Positions 1 through 5,501 of a DNA stretch of 9,178 bases are shown in pieces; within the stretch, counting starts at the first letter, position 1, and every line of letters begins with the position of its first letter. The DNA comes from Defluviitaleaceae bacterium (GTDB lineage Bacteria > Bacillota > Clostridia > Lachnospirales > WQUN01). The stretch lies in assembly GCA_009783395.1 (NCBI GenBank), contig WRHA01000339.1:1-9178 (forward strand), given 5' to 3'. The notes beneath the pieces were generated by a model. The model was given only the letters and a program-made list of their open reading frames with translations, was not told where the DNA came from and did not search any database. The position numbers and the translations under genes are program-made.

Positions 1-1
1 A

Positions 2-2065
2 ATTTCGGATGAGTTTGCGGAATTGAAAAAAGAACAGCCGGATTTCATGACCGAATTAACAAGTACGGCGCGTGTTGGACGTAGCTTGGGGGTTCACCTA
101 ATCCTTGCCACCCAAAAGCCCGGTGGTGTCGTGGATGACCAAATTCGTAGTAACAGCAGATTTCGCGTTTGCCTAAAGGTTCAAGACAACGGCGACAGCA
201 TGGAAATGTTGGGGCGGTCGGATGCGGCAATGCTTGTGGATACAGGGCGTTTCTACTTACAGGTTGGATACAATGAGATTTTTGAAATTGGTCAATCCGC
301 ATGGGCAGGTGCGCCGTATTATCCGTCCCAGCGGGCAATTAAAGACCGTGATGATGCTGTTTCGGTGATTAACACAAACGGGCGAACAATTGCGGAAAAC
401 AATACAAACAGATTCGCTATGATAACAGACCCGCCAAAACAGCTTGATGTTATCACTAAGTACGTAGCTAAAATTTGCGACGAGGAAAAAATTGACCATT
501 GGAAGATGTGGCTTGACCCGATACCGCCGCATATTTACGTTGACGAACTTTCAGAAAAATATGCGGAAACAAAAGAGCAGCAGTTTGTCCTTAATCCGAT
601 TGTCGGCGAATATGACGACCCAGCACACCAATCGCAGGGGGTGTTGCGTGTTCCAATCACCCGTGATGGCAATACCATAATTTACGGTTCGGCAGGCAAT
701 GGCAAAGAAATGTTTATTGAGGCTATGTGCTATTCGTTACTTAACGAACATTCCCCACAGGAAGTAAATTTATACATTTTGGATTTTGGCGCGGAAACGC
801 TGACTGCGTTTTCAAAAGCTCCGCATGTTGGCGATGTTGTACTGTCTCGTGATACTGAAAAGATCGGGAATCTTTTTAAAATGCTGGGCGAAAAACTTGA
901 AATGCGCAGAAATTTGCTTGCCGAGTATGGCGGTGACTTGCTTCAGTACAACAAAAATGAAACTCAAGCGGAATCAAGTATTGTTATAGTAATCAACAAT
1001 TTTGCCATTTTTTCCGAAATGTACGGAGATTTGGCAGGAGATATCGGATACCTGACGAGTGAGGGCACAAAGTACGGTATATATTTTGTGCTGACTTGTA
1101 CCGGCATTAACAACGTAAGATACTCATTGCTACAAAATTTTAAAAATTTATATTGTTTGCGCCTAAATAATATAGACGATTATACATCTGTTATTGGACG
1201 AACGGGCGGCTTGATACCGGAAAGCTTCAAGGGAAGGGGTTTGCTTCGTCAAGGTAAAGATTCTGTATTTGAATTTCAAGTAGCGGCTGTGACGAGAGAG
1301 GAAACATCTTTCAAGTTTATTAATACATTTTCTCAAAAACTGTCTGATGAATACAAGGGAATAAAGGCTCAGGGCATCCCTGTTTTGCCGGAGGTCGTAA
1401 CAGAACAATTTTTGATCTCGGCAATTGAAAAGAATAACATGCGCCGTGTCCCAATAGGCGTGGAAAAGGAAACCTTAAACATTGCTTTCCAAGACTTTTC
1501 CGGCATTTGTTTGGTTTTGTCCGTGAATCAAGAGTGGAAGAATTTTATTGATCCACTTGGATCGATGATTGATGGACAGTACGACATAAAGGTTGCAATA
1601 ATGGCACAGGGAGACCCTGCAGAGAGTGTACTCAGCACTGTTGAGGATTGCATACAGCTAATTTGCGAAATAGAAACCCCTGCACAAAAGCCAACGGTTG
1701 TCATTATACACTCTCTATCTGCGCTTACTGCGATGTTTGAACAATATAAGCCTAATGATGAGGGCGATGACGACGGCAGAACATTTGTTAATAAGCTTAA
1801 ATCAACTATGGAAAATGCCGGAACGAAATCCAATATCTATTTTGTAGTAGGGGAAAGTTCGGGGCACTTGACTTCGTTAACACTGGATAGCTGGTACAAA
1901 AAATTTGTAAACGATAGCAATTGTATATGGGTAGGCAATGGAATTAGTAATCAATACCGCTTGAAACTTAACAAAATCCCATCGGATTATAGGTCGGAGC
2001 TTAGTGAAAATTATGGATTTGTTGTAAAAAATTCTATAGCTACACTCGTAAAATTCCTTCAATAG
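2..2065 (+). CDS. essC: EssC/YukB-like T7SS FtsK/SpoIIIE ATPase, C-terminal part (5' end outside window)
   Basis: This is the membrane-anchored coupling ATPase that recognises and drives WXG100 substrates through the type VII secretion channel. The visible 687 residues open in the Walker B of one FtsK/SpoIIIE domain (ISDEFAELK, acidic pair at 8-13), followed by the family signature HLILATQKP and DDQIRSNSRF. A second ATPase domain follows (about 590-1320). Its P-loop at 686-709 reads GSAGNGKE, where Thr/Ser is expected after Lys, and its Walker B at 980-1003 reads IVIVINNF, with Asn-Asn in place of the acidic pair. A third domain (about 1430-2000) has no recognisable P-loop. Degenerate distal ATPase domains are known in EssC, so these are probably substrate-binding or regulatory. 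The C terminus (YGFVVKNSIATLVKFL) is family-typical, so the 3' end looks intact. The frame is open back to the window edge. FHA domains and transmembrane helices would lie upstream and cannot be seen. Confidence 0.95.
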   Translation: MSDEFAELKKEQPDFMTELTSTARVGRSLGVHLILATQKPGGVVDDQIRSNSRFRVCLKVQDNGDSMEMLGRSDAAMLVDTGRFYLQVGYNEIFEIGQSAWAGAPYYPSQRAIKDRDDAVSVINTNGRTIAENNTNRFAMITDPPKQLDVITKYVAKICDEEKIDHWKMWLDPIPPHIYVDELSEKYAETKEQQFVLNPIVGEYDDPAHQSQGVLRVPITRDGNTIIYGSAGNGKEMFIEAMCYSLLNEHSPQEVNLYILDFGAETLTAFSKAPHVGDVVLSRDTEKIGNLFKMLGEKLEMRRNLLAEYGGDLLQYNKNETQAESSIVIVINNFAIFSEMYGDLAGDIGYLTSEGTKYGIYFVLTCTGINNVRYSLLQNFKNLYCLRLNNIDDYTSVIGRTGGLIPESFKGRGLLRQGKDSVFEFQVAAVTREETSFKFINTFSQKLSDEYKGIKAQGIPVLPEVVTEQFLISAIEKNNMRRVPIGVEKETLNIAFQDFSGICLVLSVNQEWKNFIDPLGSMIDGQYDIKVAIMAQGDPAESVLSTVEDCIQLICEIETPAQKPTVVIIHSLSALTAMFEQYKPNDEGDDDGRTFVNKLKSTMENAGTKSNIYFVVGESSGHLTSLTLDSWYKKFVNDSNCIWVGNGISNQYRLKLNKIPSDYRSELSENYGFVVKNSIATLVKFLQ

Positions 2066-2071
2066 TGACGA

Positions 2072-2075
2072 GAGG
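2072..2075 (+). promoter_or_regulatory. Ribosome binding site deciding the start of the YukD-like gene
   Basis: GAGG lies 7 nt before the ATG at 2083. In-frame GTG (2065) and ATG (2077) codons sit before or almost on this site, so 2083 is the favoured start. The site is only 6 nt after the essC stop, which suggests coupled translation. Confidence 0.6.
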
Positions 2076-2082
2076 CATGTTT

Positions 2083-2334
2083 ATGAAAAAATATCTTGTT
2101 GATGTGTATGTACCTTCAGTGAGTAAGCATTACGATGTACTTTTGCCTGCCGAAAAGAAAATCGGAGAGGCAACAATGTTGCTTGTAGAAATCGTTGAGT
2201 CTTTATCGAACAAAAGCTACAAAGGCTCGCAAGGCTCTATGTTGCTCAGAGCGGACAATGGTGTTCCGCTAGATAAAGGAGCAACGGTTTTTGAATCTAA
2301 GATTCGCAATGCAACGAGATTGATCCTGATTTGA
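2083..2334 (+). CDS. YukD/EsaB-like ubiquitin-fold T7SS accessory protein
   Basis: The 83-residue protein begins MKKYLVDVYVPS, a charged start followed by a beta-strand pattern. It continues through a predicted helix (GEATMLLVEIVESLSN) and closes with a strand (NATRLILI). Small size, beta-grasp-like pattern, the final hydrophobic strand and position directly after essC match the YukD/EsaB family. These are ubiquitin-like cytoplasmic proteins needed for, or regulating, T7SSb activity, without a ubiquitin-type conjugating Gly-Gly tail; none is seen here. The start at 2083 is chosen because GAGG at 2072-2075 is correctly spaced; a GTG at 2065 overlapping the essC stop would add six residues. Assignment to the family rests on pattern and context rather than a diagnostic catalytic motif. 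Confidence 0.75.
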   Translation: MKKYLVDVYVPSVSKHYDVLLPAEKKIGEATMLLVEIVESLSNKSYKGSQGSMLLRADNGVPLDKGATVFESKIRNATRLILI

Positions 2335-2396
2335 AGTTCAATGCCGGAGCCGCCTATTATCAAGGCTACCACGACTGGCTTGGATAAAAAAATACG

Positions 2397-2404
2397 AAAG
2401 GAGG
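2397..2404 (+). promoter_or_regulatory. Strong ribosome binding site for the first WXG100-like gene
   Basis: AAAGGAGG lies 9 nt before the ATG at 2414. It is a near-perfect match to the 16S anti-Shine-Dalgarno sequence and predicts high translation, as expected for a secreted small protein. Confidence 0.75.
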
Positions 2405-2413
2405 CATAAAAAG

Positions 2414-2758
2414 ATGCCTATTGTAAAAGCTGCTGGAAAACTTATTATTAACGCGCCTAAAATTTTAGCCGCTGTACAAATGTTTCGTAATACTTTTCTT
2501 CCGGAAGTGCAAGACATAATTGACCGAATACGTGGCGTACAAACCGGACCGTTAGAACAATTTTGGGCAGCGTCACAAAATGTTGACAGTCAAATGTTTC
2601 AAGAAAGAATGAACGCTTTGCATGCTGACGTCGTACACTTGAAGAGTCTTTTGCAGGAGTACGAAACGCTGCTAGAGCAAAGTGCAAGGGGCTTCCAAGA
2701 TGTGCAAGAAATGAACTTGTCGGCTGTAGGTGGATTAGTTAGCCCAAGAGGGAATTAA
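2414..2758 (+). CDS. WXG100-superfamily helical hairpin protein (W-A-A variant)
   Basis: The 114-residue protein has an amphipathic helix at about 17-44, a turn with Trp51 (FWAASQN, where canonical WXG100 proteins have W-x-G), and a second helix at about 57-100 rich in heptad-spaced Leu, Phe, Met and Val (for example VVHLKSLLQEYETLL). The length and helix-turn-helix layout fit the ESAT-6/WXG100 superfamily of T7SS substrates. It has about 16 extra N-terminal residues before the first helix and a flexible Gly/Ser/Pro tail. No Y-x-x-x-D/E export signal is visible after helix 2. The next gene product does carry one, so the simplest model is a heterodimer in which that partner supplies the signal. 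Family membership is fairly sure; substrate versus chaperone role is not. Confidence 0.75.
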   Translation: MPIVKAAGKLIINAPKILAAVQMFRNTFLPEVQDIIDRIRGVQTGPLEQFWAASQNVDSQMFQERMNALHADVVHLKSLLQEYETLLEQSARGFQDVQEMNLSAVGGLVSPRGN

Positions 2759-2793
2759 TGTACATGTCAAGCTTTAACAAATTTATTGGAAGG

Positions 2794-2802
2794 AAGGAGG
2801 TG
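2794..2802 (+). promoter_or_regulatory. Consensus ribosome binding site (AAGGAGGTG)
   Basis: A full-length anti-16S match sits just upstream of the ATG at 2808, in a 49-nt gap that holds no other clear signal. It predicts strong expression of the second WXG100 gene. Confidence 0.8.
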
Positions 2803-2807
2803 GAATC

Positions 2808-3128
2808 ATGGCAGAAGGTAATATTAGGGTTACTCCGGAGCAATTAAGAGACGTCGCTACTCAAATCGGGGCCATTCGTTTGGATTTAGACGATCGATTC
2901 ACTGCAATATACAATCAGATGATGGCTCTCGAAGACGATGGATGGTGTACTGAATCGGGTACCGAACTCCGAACAAGGTTCGCTAATCTACGGCAATGTT
3001 ATTTTGAAACATATCCGCCGGCAATGGAATCGTACATGCAGTTTCTTAGAGACACTGCGGATAGGTATGACAATGAAGAGGCCGCTCGAATGTCGGCTGT
3101 ACAGGAGATGGCTACCTCTACGCAATGA
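2808..3128 (+). CDS. WXG100-family protein with Y-x-x-x-E export motif
   Basis: The 106-residue protein starts with the frequent WXG100 opening pattern (I-R-V-T-P-E-Q-L). It forms a helical hairpin with a turn at Trp46 (DDGWCTESG; Gly comes five residues after Trp, not two). The second helix ends in Y87-D-N-E-E91, a match to the Y-x-x-x-D/E general T7SS export signal, which normally follows helix 2 of one member of a WXG100 dimer. Two cysteines (47 and 64) are present and could matter after export, but no evidence shows that they pair. It is preceded by a consensus ribosome binding site and followed 11 nt after its stop by a long hairpin. The probable role is the signal-bearing partner of the 2414-2758 product and an EssC substrate. 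Confidence 0.85.
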   Translation: MAEGNIRVTPEQLRDVATQIGAIRLDLDDRFTAIYNQMMALEDDGWCTESGTELRTRFANLRQCYFETYPPAMESYMQFLRDTADRYDNEEAARMSAVQEMATSTQ

Positions 3129-3139
3129 CAAAATGCATT

Positions 3140-3195
3140 TCAAGGGACAACGCCCATTCATTAATCGTGGTAGTGAATGGCGGTTGTTCCCTTGA
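3140..3195 (+). repeat. Long imperfect inverted repeat (RNA hairpin) between the two WXG100 pairs
   Basis: The left arm at 3140-3160 pairs with the right arm at 3174-3195 around a 13-nt loop. Reading the pairs gives an 8-bp stem (TCAAGGGA with TCCCTTGA), a bulged T at 3187, 4 bp, a bulged G at 3182, 3 bp, a bulged C at 3155 and 5 bp, so 20 bp with three single-base bulges. No U-tract follows (the next bases are GCTACATAATT), so it is not a canonical rho-independent terminator. It may set mRNA processing, stability or partial read-through, or be a small dispersed palindromic element. Confidence 0.7.
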
Positions 3196-3211
3196 GCTAC
3201 ATAATTAATAC

Positions 3212-3217
3212 AAGGAG
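3212..3217 (+). promoter_or_regulatory. Ribosome binding site deciding the start at 3226
   Basis: AAGGAG lies 8 nt before the ATG at 3226. An in-frame GTG at 3217 overlaps the last base of this site and so cannot be the start served by it. Confidence 0.7.
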
Positions 3218-3225
3218 TGAAACAC

Positions 3226-3510
3226 ATGACAATCAACATCTCAAACATAAGCAATCAAGCAAATCAGCTAAGGATGCAAGTCAGCTCTTTGAACAGTTCG
3301 CAAATATCCATATCTTCATACCAGCGCAACTTAAACACCCATTGGCGGGGGTCGGAAATGCAACTCATCAATCAAGCACTCGACAACCACGCCGCAAAAA
3401 TTGCGAAGATTGCAACAGAATTGGACATTATCATTAATAATATAATTCAAGAGGCTGATAGGATAAAGATGGAAGAAGAAACGGCTATACGAAATCAAAT
3501 GTCGCACTGA
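3226..3510 (+). CDS. Canonical WXG100-family protein (W-R-G)
   Basis: The 94-residue protein has helix 1 at about 6-34, a turn holding the textbook W40-R-G42 motif (THWRGSE), and helix 2 at about 47-85 (for example AKIAKIATELDIIINNII). Size and motif place it clearly in the WXG100 (ESAT-6-like) family secreted by T7SS. It lacks a Y-x-x-x-D/E motif at its C-terminal end, whereas the next gene product has one, so it is probably the signal-less half of a heterodimer. The ATG at 3226 is preferred over the GTG at 3217 because the AAGGAG at 3212-3217 is spaced for 3226 and overlaps the GTG. The 97-nt gap before it contains the inverted repeat. Confidence 0.88.
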   Translation: MTINISNISNQANQLRMQVSSLNSSQISISSYQRNLNTHWRGSEMQLINQALDNHAAKIAKIATELDIIINNIIQEADRIKMEEETAIRNQMSH

Positions 3511-3511
3511 C

Positions 3512-3517
3512 AGGAGG
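3512..3517 (+). promoter_or_regulatory. Strong ribosome binding site (AGGAGG) for the fourth small gene
   Basis: AGGAGG lies 7 nt before the ATG at 3525 and only 2 nt after the preceding stop codon. This tight spacing suggests coupled, near-equal translation of the 3226 and 3525 genes. Confidence 0.75.
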
Positions 3518-3524
3518 CAAAAAA

Positions 3525-3824
3525 ATGGATATTGACATAAACACAACCCTCGCAAAATCTGCAAACGAGCAACTGCCACTAATTATAAATCATATCAGCG
3601 AGACAAAAGAAAGCGTGTCAAGAATAATGTCCCTTATTGACCCTCGAGTGCTTGAGCGTGCAAATTTGCGTTCAATGTTTCGTAACGTACTAAACGGAAT
3701 TGAATCCGTCGAAAGCGACTTGATGCTTTTGCATCGAACCGTCATGCAAAACATAATCGCATATGAAGAGGCCGAGGCACGCGTCCGAACTAAAGTGCAA
3801 AATGTGCCGTCTGCAATAGAGTAA
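3525..3824 (+). CDS. Divergent WXG100-like partner protein with Y-x-x-x-E motif
   Basis: The 99-residue, mostly helical protein has helix 1 at about 5-38, a turn reading I38-D-P40 where WXG100 proteins have the Trp motif, and helix 2 at about 44-84. Helix 2 ends in Y80-E-E-A-E84, matching the Y-x-x-x-D/E T7SS export signal. It has no Trp at all, so motif searches would miss it. Length, two-helix layout, signal position and a 14-nt gap to the W-R-G gene indicate the second half of a heterodimer, like other T7SS pairs in which only one partner carries the signal. The family call is inferred from architecture and context and is less certain than for its neighbour. A gap of 42 nt separates it from the phosphatase start. 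Confidence 0.65.
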   Translation: MDIDINTTLAKSANEQLPLIINHISETKESVSRIMSLIDPRVLERANLRSMFRNVLNGIESVESDLMLLHRTVMQNIIAYEEAEARVRTKVQNVPSAIE

Positions 3825-3853
3825 TAATATTTAGTCGTTCAAGTTTTCGTGAT

Positions 3854-3858
3854 GGGGG
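3854..3858 (+). promoter_or_regulatory. Weak G-rich ribosome binding site for the phosphatase
   Basis: GGGGG lies 8 nt before the ATG at 3867 and is a much poorer match than the sites before the WXG100 genes. In-frame GTG (3849) and ATG (3852) codons precede it without a better site, so 3867 is favoured. The weak site fits lower expression of signalling proteins than of substrates. Confidence 0.45.
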
Positions 3859-3866
3859 TCGTCTTC

Positions 3867-5501
3867 ATGAAACTCACAACCTACGCAATCTGTGACATCG
3901 GCCGTGTCCGTGCCGACAATCAAGACAATTTATATCTGAACGGTGTTTTACGCGAATCTTTCTCCGACACATCGACATTTCGCCACAGCGACACTTCCGA
4001 TAATGTCGGAGTGTATGCCGTCGCAGATGGAATGGGCGGCGCGTCGCACGGCGGACTTGCTTCTTTTATTGCCGTAAATGAAATGAAGAAAACGAACTTT
4101 CCTAATAAAAAGGATGCAATGTCCCGATATTTGCTTGAACGAAACTCGGATATTTGCCACATCATGAAAAAAAACAACGGCGTTCGCATGGGTTCAACTT
4201 TTGCGGGGCTTTACGTTGCCGAGGATTCGGCGGTTGTAACCAATATCGGTGACAGCCGAATTTATTTGCTTCGCGGCGGGGAATTGCGGCAATTGAGTGT
4301 TGACCATACCGCCGCAAGAACGAAGGTCGAGCTTGGAATAATCACAGAGGAAGAAGCTCGCAAAGACCCCGAACGCAATAAATTAACTCAGCATTTGGGA
4401 ATTTTTCCGTCAGAAATGGAAATTGAGCCGTATAGAGAGCAAGTTACACTTTGTGATGGCGATGTTTTCTTGCTGTGCAGTGACGGCTTGACCGATATGC
4501 TGGATAACGATTTAATCCTGCATATCTTAAATACATATAATTCTCTCGAGGAAAAGGCAGAAGTACTACTCGCCGAGGCACTAAAAAACGGCGGCAGGGA
4601 TAATATTACGATTATGCTTGTTAATGCTCGTGCGGGCGGGAAATTCGCAAAGCGTCGAGGCCTTTTTGCTAAAAAGCCTGCACTGTATGCGGGCGTTGCG
4701 TCATTGCTAATTTTTATCGTTGTGTTTGGCGTTGTATTGACCGGAATGTTACGCAATGGCCGAGGTGCTGCTTCGCAGGATATAGGTTATGGGCAAAATT
4801 CGGACTCTCAGCGTATCGACAATTCAGAGGATGCACACGAAACATGGATTCCGCAGGAAACACCCGAACCCACGCCCGAATCAACTCATAGCTCTACACT
4901 CGAACCAACCTCAGAACCAACTCTAGAACCAACTCTAGAACTATCCCCGGAATCAACCCCTGAACAGACACCCGAACCGACACAAACTCCGACCTCTGCG
5001 CCGACACCTTCCCCAGCGCTACACCAAATACGATATGCACCTGTCGCAAATGTAGTCGAGATAAACAGAGATATTGCACGGAGCATATTGGAAGGTCGCG
5101 GATTCTATGTAACCGAAGAAGAATACTTCAACAATGAAGTGGAAGATGGGTTTGTGATTAGTCAAATTCCAGGGAGCGGAACCGAGCATCCCGTCGGAGG
5201 CCGGGTTACAATAATAGTAAGTCGGGGACATGCACCACAGGAATTGCCTGCTTACACGCCGACACCAACGCAGACTCTGCCCTCACCACCCATCGAGCCG
5301 GTGGTAACACCTGAACCACCGACAACACCAAGCCCGCCGCCTTCGCCGGAACCACCTTCCGATGACATCGAAAATGGCGACAACAATGTCAATAATAATG
5401 AAAATGATAACGAAAACGATGAATATAACAGTAGCGCAGCCGACCCTACAGTCAACTATACAGCCAACCCCGAAGACGATGAAGAGGAGTTACCCGAATG
5501 A
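3867..5501 (+). CDS. Membrane PP2C-type Ser/Thr phosphatase with extracellular PASTA domain
   Basis: The 544-residue protein should remove phosphate from Ser/Thr residues, probably opposing the kinase encoded next. Residues 1-255 form a complete PPM/PP2C domain with all metal-binding aspartates: D20 (VRADNQDN), D54 (VADGMGG), D206 (CSDGLTD) and D245 (GGRDNIT), plus NIGDSRIYLLRGG. A basic stretch is followed by one transmembrane helix (272-294), a Pro-Thr-Glu-Ser linker (about 320-385), one PASTA-like domain (388-454, ending TIIVSRG), a Pro-rich segment and an Asn/Asp/Glu-rich acidic tail. The catalytic part should face the cytoplasm and PASTA the outside. Most PrpC/Stp relatives are soluble and lack PASTA, which is normally found on kinases and penicillin-binding proteins. 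The start at 3867 gives the usual short approach to the catalytic core. The stop overlaps the kinase start by 4 nt. Confidence 0.93.
   Translation: MKLTTYAICDIGRVRADNQDNLYLNGVLRESFSDTSTFRHSDTSDNVGVYAVADGMGGASHGGLASFIAVNEMKKTNFPNKKDAMSRYLLERNSDICHIMKKNNGVRMGSTFAGLYVAEDSAVVTNIGDSRIYLLRGGELRQLSVDHTAARTKVELGIITEEEARKDPERNKLTQHLGIFPSEMEIEPYREQVTLCDGDVFLLCSDGLTDMLDNDLILHILNTYNSLEEKAEVLLAEALKNGGRDNITIMLVNARAGGKFAKRRGLFAKKPALYAGVASLLIFIVVFGVVLTGMLRNGRGAASQDIGYGQNSDSQRIDNSEDAHETWIPQETPEPTPESTHSSTLEPTSEPTLEPTLELSPESTPEQTPEPTQTPTSAPTPSPALHQIRYAPVANVVEINRDIARSILEGRGFYVTEEEYFNNEVEDGFVISQIPGSGTEHPVGGRVTIIVSRGHAPQELPAYTPTPTQTLPSPPIEPVVTPEPPTTPSPPPSPEPPSDDIENGDNNVNNNENDNENDEYNSSAADPTVNYTANPEDDEEELPE
4902..4937 (+). 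repeat. Three 12-bp tandem repeats in the phosphatase linker
   Basis: Units at 4902-4913, 4914-4925 and 4926-4937 begin GAACCAAC; the last two are identical (GAACCAACTCTA). They encode E-P-T-S/L units. The run lies inside a longer Pro-Thr-Glu region and could change length by slippage in steps of four residues without breaking the frame. Confidence 0.8.
5484..5489 (+). promoter_or_regulatory. Ribosome binding site of the kinase inside the phosphatase gene
   Basis: GAGGAG lies 8 nt before the ATG at 5498, within the last codons of the phosphatase (the Glu-Glu-Leu run). With the ATGA stop-start overlap at 5498-5501 this indicates translational coupling of kinase to phosphatase. Confidence 0.7.

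Noticed and set aside
3140..3195. Hairpin as a rho-independent terminator
   Set aside because: No run of T follows the stem on either strand, and the genes on both sides belong to the same functional set.
3195..3225. Possible internal promoter (TTGAGC and AT-rich ATAATTAATA) before the W-R-G gene
   Set aside because: The spacing between the two boxes is far shorter than the 16-18 bp needed for a sigma-70-type promoter.
2938..3437. Overlapping plus-strand frames at 2938-3195 and 3177-3437
   Set aside because: They run through the WXG100 genes and the hairpin in other frames, have basic low-complexity products, and lack ribosome binding sites.
4388..4756. Minus-strand open frame of 122 codons within the phosphatase
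   Set aside because: It lies entirely opposite the catalytic and membrane part of the PP2C gene, whose conserved motifs fix the coding strand.
5252..5455. Gly/Val-rich minus-strand frame
   Set aside because: It is the reverse complement of the Pro/Thr- and Asn/Asp-rich tail of the phosphatase, a compositional artefact.
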